In this document: piece after piece, positions 41,050 through 49,334 of the stretch | Position numbering within the stretch: position 1 is the first letter of the stretch | Layout of the letters: the number at the start of each line of letters is the position of its first letter | Source of the DNA: Yeguia hominis | Lineage (GTDB): Bacteria > Bacillota > Clostridia > Oscillospirales > Acutalibacteraceae | Reading direction: 5' to 3' | Assembly (NCBI RefSeq): GCF_014384705.1 | Contig: NZ_JACRSN010000004.1 | Location: 62,001-126,000, forward strand | Length of the DNA: 64,000 bases | Position numbers and translations under genes: made by a program | The notes under the pieces: model-generated | Seen by the model: the letters and a program-made list of their open reading frames with translations, nothing else | Databases searched by the model: none | Told to the model about the DNA's origin: nothing

Positions 41050-43380
41050 ATGAAAAAACACACCTTTCTTCGCGCGGTACTTACCGCACTGCTCGCGGTG
41101 CTCTTCGTGCTGACGCCGCTCTCGGCGTGCAAGCGTTCCGATTCCGGCAGCAGCACGGCGAAATACGACCACGTTTACAAGCAGACCTCCATTGAACTGC
41201 CGGAGGAAATGACCAATGTCGATACGCTCTACTACCGCGACGGGACGCTCTATGCGCTCGGCAGCGCCTATGAGGATGTTTCCGACGCAAAACCGGATGA
41301 AGACGACGTAAAGCCCGTCCAGATGACGCTCATGCTCTGCACGGTGGGCACGGACGGCACACAGGGCAAGCCGCAAAAGCTCGCGACACCTCCGGAGGGC
41401 AGCTACATCAGCAGCACGATGTTGAACCCGGATCTCACCATTTCCTATCTCCTCAATGAGTACACTTACGACGAAAAGACCGACAACTACGAGGATAAAT
41501 ACACCTACAAGAAGGTCGACCTGGAAGGCAACGAACTGGCAAGCGTCCCGCTCTTTACGAACAACAACGACACCGAAAACGCGATGTATCCGCAATATTT
41601 TGTGGGCGACAACGACGGCAACTTCTATCTCGCCTCAAACAATCAGATTTTCGCCTATGATTCCAACGCGACGCAGCTGTATTCTGTCTCGGTGACGGGC
41701 TATATCAACCGCCTTACCAAAGGCCCGGACGGCAAGGTGCTCGTATTCTGGCAGGAAGAAAACGAGACAAAAATGCGCATTCAGGCGCTTGACAACGCCG
41801 CAAAACAGCTCGGCAAGGAATACGAAGTCGGTGACGAGGTCTCGAACTACATCTATAATATGTTCGGCGGAGACGACGGAAATCTCTATTACGACAACAG
41901 CAGCTCTCTGATGCAGTATGACCTTTCCAGCAAAAAATCGACGGAACTCGTCAACTGGATCAACTCCGATCTCAACATCAGCAACATCGATACCTCCCGC
42001 GTGACCATCGCTTCCGAGAAGGAGCTCTATCTTGTTTCCAACAGCTATCACGATGACGCCGGAAAGACGGAAATCATCCGGCTCGACTGGGTCGATCCCA
42101 AGGACCTCAAGGAGAAATCCATTCTGACGCTCGCCGCCTCCTATATCAATTACGACATCCAGATGGCGGTTGTGAACTTCAACAAAACAAGCGACCAGTA
42201 CCGGATCACGGTCAAGGACTACTCCACCTACAACACCGAGGAGGACTATGACCGGGCAACCACGATGCTCAACAACGATATCGCGTCCGGCAATATTCCC
42301 GACATTCTGCTCGTTTCTTCGGATATGCCGTTTGACAGCTACAGCGCCAAGGGGCTGTTTGCGGATCTGAACCAGTATTTGAACGCGGATTCGGACATCA
42401 AGCGCGAGGATTACCTTGAAAACGTGCTTGCGGCAACCACCGTGGACGGCAAGCTCTACTCGATCATTCCTTCCTTCGGCATCTATACGATCGCCGGAAA
42501 GAGCAAATACGTCGGAACCGAACCGGGCTGGACGATGGACGATCTCAACGCGCTCATCGACAAGCTTCCGAAGGACGCGCGCCTGTTCTACGACATGACC
42601 CGCGACGACCTTTTGCAGCTGGCCTGCATGATGACCAAAAATGACTTTATCGACAGCCAGACCGGAAAATGCTCGTTTGACAGTCCGGAATTTGTCAAGC
42701 TGCTCGAATTCACCAACACCTTCAGCAACGAGAGCATCTGGGACAGCGTGGACTGGGACAATGTCGACGAGTCCTTCTGGAAGGACATGGAAACCGCCTG
42801 CCGGGACGACCGCGCCTACCTGCAGTCGACCAGCATCTACTCCTTTGACGATTACTGGCAGCTGAAAAAAGTGACCTTCGGCGATGACATCACCTTAGTC
42901 GGCTACCCGAGCGCCTCGAAGCAGGGCTCGCTCATCACAAGCAGCCTCGAACTCGCCATGTCGGCAAAGTCCAAAAATCCGGACGGCGCATGGCAGTTCA
43001 TCAAGTATTTCCTCGGCGACGAGTATCAGTCCGCCCTCTCCTATCAGTGGCCGATTAAGCGCTCGCAGATCGACAAACTTGCGGAAAACGCCATGAAGGA
43101 ACCGGAATCCAGCGATGAGACGTTCATCGGCTCAGCCGCCTCCAAGGTAGAACCGGCAGAGGCTGCCGGAATGGGAAATATTGGCCAGATCGACCAGCAA
43201 TCCGTTGACGCGCTCAAGACCTTCATCGAATCGGTCAGCCAGGTCATGCGCTATGACAGGAGCGTCCTCGACATCATCAAAGAGGAGGCCTCCGCCTACT
43301 ATGCCGGCAAAAAGAGCGCGGACGAAACCGCCAAAATCATTCAAAACCGCGTCCAGATTTACGTCAGCGAGAACCGCTGA
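41050..43380 (+). CDS. Large solute-binding lipoprotein with N-terminal propeller-like region
   Basis: A 776-residue lipoprotein; the signal peptide ends LTPLSAC with C27 lipidated. Residues of about 40-345 contain recurring short motifs (DGTLYALGS, DGNFYLASN, DGKVLVFW, DGNLYYDN), suggesting a beta-propeller. From about 355 onward it is an SBP family 1 sugar-binding fold: MAVVNFNKTSDQYRITV, DIASGNIPDILLVSS, GLFADLNQYLNAD, YSIIPSFGIYTIAGK, and the late KNPDGAWQFIKYFLGDEYQ. Usual sugar-binding proteins are 400-550 residues. As the last gene of the operon it should feed the two permeases. The ligand is unknown; a propeller would suit a polymer or glycan. Confidence 0.85.
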   Translation: MKKHTFLRAVLTALLAVLFVLTPLSACKRSDSGSSTAKYDHVYKQTSIELPEEMTNVDTLYYRDGTLYALGSAYEDVSDAKPDEDDVKPVQMTLMLCTVGTDGTQGKPQKLATPPEGSYISSTMLNPDLTISYLLNEYTYDEKTDNYEDKYTYKKVDLEGNELASVPLFTNNNDTENAMYPQYFVGDNDGNFYLASNNQIFAYDSNATQLYSVSVTGYINRLTKGPDGKVLVFWQEENETKMRIQALDNAAKQLGKEYEVGDEVSNYIYNMFGGDDGNLYYDNSSSLMQYDLSSKKSTELVNWINSDLNISNIDTSRVTIASEKELYLVSNSYHDDAGKTEIIRLDWVDPKDLKEKSILTLAASYINYDIQMAVVNFNKTSDQYRITVKDYSTYNTEEDYDRATTMLNNDIASGNIPDILLVSSDMPFDSYSAKGLFADLNQYLNADSDIKREDYLENVLAATTVDGKLYSIIPSFGIYTIAGKSKYVGTEPGWTMDDLNALIDKLPKDARLFYDMTRDDLLQLACMMTKNDFIDSQTGKCSFDSPEFVKLLEFTNTFSNESIWDSVDWDNVDESFWKDMETACRDDRAYLQSTSIYSFDDYWQLKKVTFGDDITLVGYPSASKQGSLITSSLELAMSAKSKNPDGAWQFIKYFLGDEYQSALSYQWPIKRSQIDKLAENAMKEPESSDETFIGSAASKVEPAEAAGMGNIGQIDQQSVDALKTFIESVSQVMRYDRSVLDIIKEEASAYYAGKKSADETAKIIQNRVQIYVSENR

Positions 43381-43426
43381 CCGCCGGGGCACGGAATATC
43401 GGCGTAAAACAAAAAAATCCACAGCT

Positions 43427-43488
43427 CCCCGCCTGCACCGGAATGCCCGGCACAGGCGGGGTACTTTTCTGCGCAAAACGGCTTTTGC
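43427..43488 (+). terminator. Terminator of the importer operon, first copy of a repeated hairpin
   Basis: CCCCGCCTG..CAGGCGGGG (about 43427-43461) forms a stem with a C/G-rich loop, followed by TACTTTTCTGCGC. The same hairpin with flanking sequence up to ACGGCTTTTG recurs at 44284-44343. Confidence 0.7.
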
Positions 43489-43608
43489 ATGCGCAGGCGC
43501 GGCACCGGCCCCGCCCAATTGCCCGCCAAGCGGAACGGAAAAGCACCGGAAAAGTACTCCATGCCGCAGAAGTGCAGTCCACACGCCCGCACGGGGCAGC
43601 TGGGTACA

Positions 43609-43965
43609 CCGGACTGAACCCTGCCGCAAATCGGAACGGATCGAACAGAACGCCCCGGAGCATGCACGCCCGGAACAGGGTCGTTCTTGTCAAAAGCGAT
43701 TGCGGCACGCAAATCGAGCGCGGTGCGCGGCGCGGCACAAAGTAAAGCCGGGTGCGCATGCATTTGGGCACGATGCGCTGGGCAGTATGAAATGCGCGGC
43801 GCGTTATAAAACCGGGCGCGTAACGCATTCCTGCGGCACAGTCGGCAAGGTGTCCGGCACAAAAAAACCGCCGGGTGCGGAATGCGCCGGACTGAACCCT
43901 GCCGCAAATCGAAACGGATCGAACAGGGCTCCCCGGAGCATGCACGCCCGGAACAGGGTCGTTCG
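43609..43965. repeat. Direct repeat pair of about 78 bp, 278 bases apart
   Basis: 43609-43686 and 43887-43965 both read CCGGACTGAACCCTGCCGC, then AAATCG(G/A)AACGGATCGAA and end GCATGCACGCCCGGAACAGG. They belong to the GC-rich island 43381-45831, where I find no protein-coding gene. Confidence 0.85.
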
Positions 43966-44283
43966 GATGCGAACGCACCGATGCGGTCAGATCGCGAACA
44001 GAGCCCGCTGGGCACAAAACGCCGAGGCAAGAGACCGTTCGGACGGCACGTGGAGAGGCCGGTGCTGTTCCCCACGCAATTGCGGCGCAAGTCTTTCAAA
44101 CGGCCACTGGCGCGGAGCATATTTGTCCGCCGGTGGTTCCGCCCTCTGCGGCAATGTCTCTGTGCTCTTTTCTAAAAGGCTGATAAGATCGGCGACACGG
44201 CACGTAAATTGCGTATTGCGCATGGCACAAACCCGCGCCGGAACACAAAACGCTTCGGCGTAAAACGCACGAAACACACTGGC

Positions 44284-44343
44284 CCCCGCCTGCACCGGAA
44301 TGCCCGGCACAGGCGGGTATTTTTCTGCGCAAAACGGCTTTTG
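44284..44343 (+). repeat. Second copy of the importer-operon terminator hairpin
   Basis: CCCGCCTG..CAGGCGGG followed by TATTTTTCTGCGC, nearly identical to 43427-43488. No gene ends just before it. Confidence 0.8.
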
Positions 44344-44385
44344 TCTGCGCACGACGCGGATTTTCCCGAATTTTGCGGTTTTTTC

Positions 44386-44414
44386 TGGTATTGACAGAGA
44401 AAACCTGGTATAAT
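44386..44414 (+). promoter_or_regulatory. Promoter-like sequence with no gene behind it
   Basis: An extended -10, TGGTATAAT with the hexamer TATAAT at 44409-44414, has TGGTAT 17 bases upstream (44386-44391); TTGACA at 44391-44396 is only 12 bases away and cannot pair with it. It lies in an AT-rich patch inside the repeat island, and the nearest plus-strand gene starts 1.4 kb further. Confidence 0.45.
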
Positions 44415-44676
44415 GAGACTGTTTTGCGGCACATGCCCGAACACAATTAAATGCAGCAACGTGTTCTGCGGCTGACGGCCTTCCGTCAAGGCGTTTTTGC
44501 GCAGTGGAGCCCCCTGAATCTGCGCAAAAACATGCCGGAACACGCAACGTATAAACCGAAGTACCGGTTTTGTGCATATTGGGAGTCATTGCGGATTTCC
44601 AAATGTTGGCCGCAACGTCCGAAAGGCTGCGCTGTGCCGCAAACGGCGCTTTCCGTTCCATAAAAAATTGCGGCAT

Positions 44677-45660
44677 CCCGCCGCAGTCTGTCGCGCGTTT
44701 CGCGTTCTGCGCCCCGCGTTTTGGCGGGACTGAATGCCCGGCGCACTATCTCGCGGCACGAACGCCGCCGGCATAACGTGCGAACACCCGCCAAGCAAGA
44801 AACCGCGGCGCAGTCTTTGGTGTAAAGCCCGGTGTGCCGGACGAAAAGCCCGCCGGTGCGGCACATGCTGCGCCGGATCGGCTGCCCTTCTTCGCTGCGT
44901 CCGGTTTCACATTGCACCCCGCCGCAGTCTGTCGCGCGTTTCGCGTTCTGCGCCCCGCGTTTTGGCAAGACTGAATGCCCGGCGCACCATCTCGCGGCAC
45001 GAACGCCGCCGGCATAACGTGCGAACACCCGCCAAGCAAGAAACCGCGGCGCAGTCTTTGGTGTAAAGCCCGGTGTGCCGGACGAAAAGCCCGCCGGTGC
45101 GGCGCGTGAGCCGGCGCACCATCTCGCGGCACGAACGCCGCCGGCATAACGTGCGAACACCCGCCAAGCAAGAAACCGCGGCGCAGTCTTTGGTGTAAAG
45201 CCCGGTGTGCTGGACGAAAAGCCCGCCGGTGCGGCGCGTGAGCCGGTGCAAGCCGGGCGCCTGCATTGCAAAGCGGCGCAGGACGGACAAGAAAACGCCG
45301 GTGCGGCACATGCTGCGCCGGATCGGCTGCCCTTCTTCGCTGCGTCCGGTTTCACATTGCACCCCGCCGCAGTCTGTCGCGCGTTTCGCGTTCTGCGCCC
45401 CGCATTTTGGCGGGACTGAACGCCCGGCGCACCATCTCGCGGTACGAACGCCGCCGGCATAACGTGTGAACACCCGCCAAGCAAGAAAGCGCGGCGCAGT
45501 CTTTGGCGTAAAGCCCGGTGTGCCGGACGAAAAGCCCGCCGGTGCGGCGCGTGAGCCGGTGCAAGCCGGGCGCCTGCATTGCAAAGCGGCGCAGGACGGA
45601 CAAGAAAACGCCGGTGCGGCACATGCTGCGCCGGATCTGCTGCCCTTCTTCGCTGCGTCC
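44677..45660. repeat. Dispersed/tandem repeat block A (about four partial copies)
   Basis: A mosaic of units. The core GCGCAC(C/T)ATCTCGCGGCACGA, followed by ACGCCGCCGGCATAACGTG, begins at 44741, 44982, 45114 and 45427. CGCAGTCTGTCGCGCGTTTC recurs near 44683, 44924 and 45368. GCGCAGGACGGACAAGAAAA occurs at 45276 and 45589. A related core is found again near 51490 and the last motif again at 50940, 51180 and 51420. Long frames are open on both strands, but they encode Arg/Ala/Pro-rich text with no fold-like features. Confidence 0.88.
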
Positions 45661-45831
45661 GGTTTTGTATTGCGGATTCCGGCCAAGATCGGGAATGCCG
45701 CTTTCCTGTTGAATTGCATGTGCAAGCGCCGCATTTCAGGCGCCGACACCAAACAGCCGGACTCGCGTTTTTTGAACCCGGATCGCATGAAATCCCGTAA
45801 TTCATTTCATCCCGATAGATAGGAGTCAATC

Positions 45832-46662
45832 ATGAAGCCAATCAAACTCATCGCGCTGGATCTCGACGGCACCGCGCTGGATTCCAACCGCGACCTCAGC
45901 CCCAAAACGGCCGCCGCCATTCATGCCGGCATCGCAAGCGGCATCCAGGTGGTCTTTTGCACCGGCCGGACGCTTCCCGAAATGCGGCCGCTGCTCAAGC
46001 TGGTTCCTGACATGCACTACCTGGTCTGCGGAAACGGGTCGAGCGTGCTGGATCTTACTTCCGGAGAGACCATCTACGAGAACAAGCTCTCCTACCCCAT
46101 GCAGGAAAAAATTCTCGATGTGCTTGCCGGCCGGGATGTGATGCTGGAATTCTTTTTCGGCCCGGAGGTCTTTGTCGACGCCGCGTGTCTTGCAAATTTG
46201 GAGCGCTACGTCTTTGATTCCTTTCAGCGGGTCGTCCGCGAAAGCCGGACGCCGACGCCCGATGTCCGCGCCCTGATCCGCGCCAAACACGCGCCCGCGG
46301 ACAAGTTGCATGTATTTTTCCGGACGCTGGAAGAGCGGCAAACGGTCTGGGATCTGTTAAAGCCGCTGCCGCTGCAGCTCTCCTCTTCCCTGCAGAACAA
46401 CCTCGAAATCAACTCCGCGACCGCCGATAAAGGCGAAGGCCTCCGGCAGCTTTGCAGCCATCTACACCTGACCGCCGAAGAAACCATGGCGGTCGGCGAC
46501 AACTGCAACGATTTTACCATGATGGAGTTTGCCGGACTTGCCGTGGCCATGGAAAACGCGATTCCGGAGGTTCGGAACATGGCAGACCGCATCACAAAAA
46601 CCAACGACGCGGACGGTGTTGCCTACGCGATTGAGCAGTTCGCGCTCTCGCAGCGCGGCTGA
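45832..46662 (+). CDS. Cof-type HAD-IIB family phosphatase
   Basis: A 276-residue haloacid dehalogenase-like phosphatase. Motif I is LIALDLDGTALDSN with the nucleophile Asp, motif II is VFCTGRT, and motif III/IV is KGEGLRQLC followed by AVGDNCNDFTMMEFAG. A C2B cap domain lies between motifs II and III. Such enzymes act on sugar phosphates or flavin-related phosphates; specificity cannot be read. AGGAGTCAATC precedes the ATG. It is flanked by the repeat island upstream and by a terminator downstream. Confidence 0.92.
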   Translation: MKPIKLIALDLDGTALDSNRDLSPKTAAAIHAGIASGIQVVFCTGRTLPEMRPLLKLVPDMHYLVCGNGSSVLDLTSGETIYENKLSYPMQEKILDVLAGRDVMLEFFFGPEVFVDAACLANLERYVFDSFQRVVRESRTPTPDVRALIRAKHAPADKLHVFFRTLEERQTVWDLLKPLPLQLSSSLQNNLEINSATADKGEGLRQLCSHLHLTAEETMAVGDNCNDFTMMEFAGLAVAMENAIPEVRNMADRITKTNDADGVAYAIEQFALSQRG

Positions 46663-46688
46663 ACCGCCCGGTTTGATCCTGCCATTTT

Positions 46689-46720
46689 GCGTGTGTCTGT
46701 TTTCAGGCGCACGCTTTTTT
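46689..46720 (+). terminator. Terminator of the HAD phosphatase gene
   Basis: GCGTGTG (46689-46695) pairs with CGCACGC (46708-46714, one G-T pair), followed by TTTTTT. Confidence 0.7.
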
Positions 46721-46729
46721 ATACAAAAA

Positions 46730-46755
46730 AGCTGCCCTGCACCTGCAGGACAGCT
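46730..46755 (-). terminator. Terminator of the secD-secF operon
   Basis: AGCTGCCCTGC (46730-46740) pairs with GCAGGACAGCT (46745-46755) with one mismatch. On the minus strand six T residues follow, about 45 bases past the secF stop. Confidence 0.8.
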
Positions 46756-46800
46756 CTTTTGATTCCTGTAAAACTTCTTGCGCAGCTTACACGCGCAGCC

Positions 46801-47757
46801 TTACGCTGCTTTTTCGGCCTTGTTCTTTTTGTGATACTGCCAGGCGGTATACAGCGGACCGGCAATGCAGACCGACGAGAAGCATCCGGCCACAACGCCG
46901 ACCATCATCGGAAGCGCAAACGTCGTGATGGAGGAAAGATCGTAAATCATGCCGACCACGAACACGACGGCGACGGAAATAAACGTCGCAAGCGACGTGT
47001 AGATCGAACGGGTCAGCGTCTGGTTGATACTCGTATTGAGCAGGACGCTGTACTCCACCTTCGGGCCGAGCAGACGGCGGTTTTCACGGATACGGTCATA
47101 CACCACGATGGTATCGTTGAGCGAATATCCGAGGATCGTCAGGATAACCGCGATAAAGTTGTCGTTGAGCGGGATCCGGAAGATCACAAAGGTAAAGTAC
47201 ACGATCACCACGTCGTGCAGCAGCGCGACAATGGCCATAACACCGGACGCAGCGCCGCCGATTTTGCGGAACCGCAGCGCGATATAGACGATCAGCAGCA
47301 CCGCCGCGATCAGCACGGCGATGAGGCATTTGAGGAAAAAGGACTTGCCCATGACCGGATTGACAGAGTTCGAGCTGACAACCTCAAACCCGGCGTCCGG
47401 ATAAGCGGCATTGAGCTTCTCCATGACAGCCGACTGCTCTTCGAGGGAGATGGAATCCGTGCCGCCGAAGGAGACGGTCGCGTTTTTCAGGCCCTCTGTG
47501 CCGTCAGCGGTCTTGACGTTTTCGTTGATCACAACAGAGACGGTATTTTTTCCGGTTGCATCCGAAACGATGGACGCAATTTCGTCCTGGTTGACTTCGC
47601 CGGTGAAGGAATATTTAATCACCGCGCCGCCGGTAAACTGGATGTCCATCTGTGTGCCGAAAATGACGTTTACGATCAGCCCGATCAGGATGATCGCAAG
47701 CGAAATCAGGTAGTACTTTTTTCTATTTTCAAAAAAGCGGATGTGAAACTGTTTCAT
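46801..47757 (-). CDS. secF: Protein translocase subunit SecF
   Basis: A 318-residue six-span membrane protein that, with SecD, uses the proton or sodium gradient to help release exported proteins from SecYEG. Typical sequences are QFTGGAVIKYSFTG, IALRFRKIGGAASGVMAIVA, GYSLNDTIVVYDRIRENRR and LNTSINQTLTRSIYTS. I chose the ATG at 47757: it overlaps the secD stop by 4 bases, and the frame's upstream extension lies in secD. The genes are separate here and not fused. Confidence 0.95.
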   Translation of the reverse strand: MKQFHIRFFENRKKYYLISLAIILIGLIVNVIFGTQMDIQFTGGAVIKYSFTGEVNQDEIASIVSDATGKNTVSVVINENVKTADGTEGLKNATVSFGGTDSISLEEQSAVMEKLNAAYPDAGFEVVSSNSVNPVMGKSFFLKCLIAVLIAAVLLIVYIALRFRKIGGAASGVMAIVALLHDVVIVYFTFVIFRIPLNDNFIAVILTILGYSLNDTIVVYDRIRENRRLLGPKVEYSVLLNTSINQTLTRSIYTSLATFISVAVVFVVGMIYDLSSITTFALPMMVGVVAGCFSSVCIAGPLYTAWQYHKKNKAEKAA

Positions 47758-49163
47758 TTTGCGGCACCTCCGAACAACCATTTCTTGCGGAACACCTTAA
47801 AGCCCGAAAGTGACTTTGTCATGAGACGGGTCGCAACCACGCCCATCAGGAAGTTGCCGATGATGCCGATGAGCAGCGTGTACCCGAAGGAATAGATCGA
47901 TCCGGTCGTCGAAGCGCCGAAGATCGAGGAAAGAATGTTGGTCGGTCCAAAGACGAGCATCAAAATCAGCGCAACGATGATGACGGTGATGTTGCCGTCG
48001 AAGATCGCGGAGATGCTGTTTTCATCGCCGTTCTTGATCGCGCCGTCGATGGTCTTGCCCATCCAGATTTCTTCTTTGATTCGGGTTGCCGTGATGATAT
48101 TGGCGTCAACGCCCATACCGATCGAGAGGATGATACCGGCGATGCCCGGCAGCGTCATCGTAAAGCTCTTAATGAAGGAGAAGTAGCCCGAAACCGCCGC
48201 GAAGCTGAGCGCGATCTGTCCCAAAAGGGAAATGACCGCGACCACGCCCGGCAGACGGAACAGGACGATCATCAGAATGGCAACGAGGCAGAACGCAATG
48301 ATGCCGGCAATTGCCATCGCATTTAAAGAGGACATTCCAAGCGTCGGGTTGACGGTGCTGAAGTTTTCGGTTTTGAGGGCAAACGGCAGGGCGCCGGCGC
48401 TGATCTTGGATGCAAGCGCAGAAACCTCTTCCGCCGTAAAGTCGCCTTCAATCGTGCATTTTCCATCGGTGATGACGGCGTTTACCGTCGGGTAGGAGAT
48501 CATGACATCATCCATCCAGATGGAAATGACTTTTCCCTGGAGCTCTTTGGTCGCATCGGCAAAGGTCTTTGCCGCGCTGTCGCTCAGCTCCAGTGAAACG
48601 ATGTATTTCATGGTACCGGTCTGCTGATCCTGCATCATCTGGGGCTCGGCTTTGACGATGTCGTCCCCCTGCAGGATGATATGTTCGGCCGTCACGCCGG
48701 TCGGCGTCTGATACACCATCTCGCCGTCCGCGCCGGTCGTCGCTGTTTCATATTCCATTCCCTCGCGGAAGGTCAGAAGCGCCGTTGCGGAAATCTCGTT
48801 GATGGCCTCTTCCGGATCGAAATTCGCCTCGTCGTTTTTCCACGGGAACCGGACGATAATCCGATCCTGGTTGTAGTCGGTATACAGTTCATAGTCGGTG
48901 ATGTTGCTCGACACCAGACGCGTCTCGATGATTGCCTTGGCAGAATCGATCTGCTCTTTGGTCGCCTTTTCGTCGGTTGCCGGCGTAAAGGTTGCTTCCA
49001 CACCACCGCGGATATCGATACCCCACCGGATATCGCTGACGCCTTTCAAATAGGTGATCTTGTTATCACCGTTCTGGCCGGAAATTCCGAATGCCGCCGT
49101 AATCGTAAAAAACAGGATGATTGCAGCAACAATAAAGAAGACCGGCTTTTTTACCCGCTTCAT
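47754..49163 (-). CDS. secD: Protein translocase subunit SecD
   Basis: A 469-residue partner of SecF. It has an N-terminal span (VFFIVAAIILFFTITAAFG), the conserved WGIDIRGGVEATF near residue 50, the P1 head region, and the RND-type C-terminal spans with SIGMGVDANIITATRIKEE and ISAIFDGNITVIIVALIL. The ATG at 49163 has AAGGAGG at the right distance; an ATG two codons earlier is too near that site. secF overlaps its stop codon. Confidence 0.95.
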   Translation of the reverse strand: MKRVKKPVFFIVAAIILFFTITAAFGISGQNGDNKITYLKGVSDIRWGIDIRGGVEATFTPATDEKATKEQIDSAKAIIETRLVSSNITDYELYTDYNQDRIIVRFPWKNDEANFDPEEAINEISATALLTFREGMEYETATTGADGEMVYQTPTGVTAEHIILQGDDIVKAEPQMMQDQQTGTMKYIVSLELSDSAAKTFADATKELQGKVISIWMDDVMISYPTVNAVITDGKCTIEGDFTAEEVSALASKISAGALPFALKTENFSTVNPTLGMSSLNAMAIAGIIAFCLVAILMIVLFRLPGVVAVISLLGQIALSFAAVSGYFSFIKSFTMTLPGIAGIILSIGMGVDANIITATRIKEEIWMGKTIDGAIKNGDENSISAIFDGNITVIIVALILMLVFGPTNILSSIFGASTTGSIYSFGYTLLIGIIGNFLMGVVATRLMTKSLSGFKVFRKKWLFGGAAK

Positions 49164-49334
49164 GGGCATGTCCTCCTTGTTGAAAATAAATTCTGCGGGC
49201 ACACAAACAAGCCGGACGCATCCTCCTCCGGCTTATCTGCATGCTCGCAAATGCCATAGATTCTATTATATTGTTTTTTCGCGCAGAAGTCAACAATTTG
49301 CACGAAATTTATCATCCTGCAGGAATTGTATCCC

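Noticed and set aside
44486..45829. 447-residue minus-strand frame over repeat block A
   Set aside because: It contains recombined Arg/Ala/Pro-rich segments that follow the DNA repeats, has no ribosome site and ends inside a promoter-less region.
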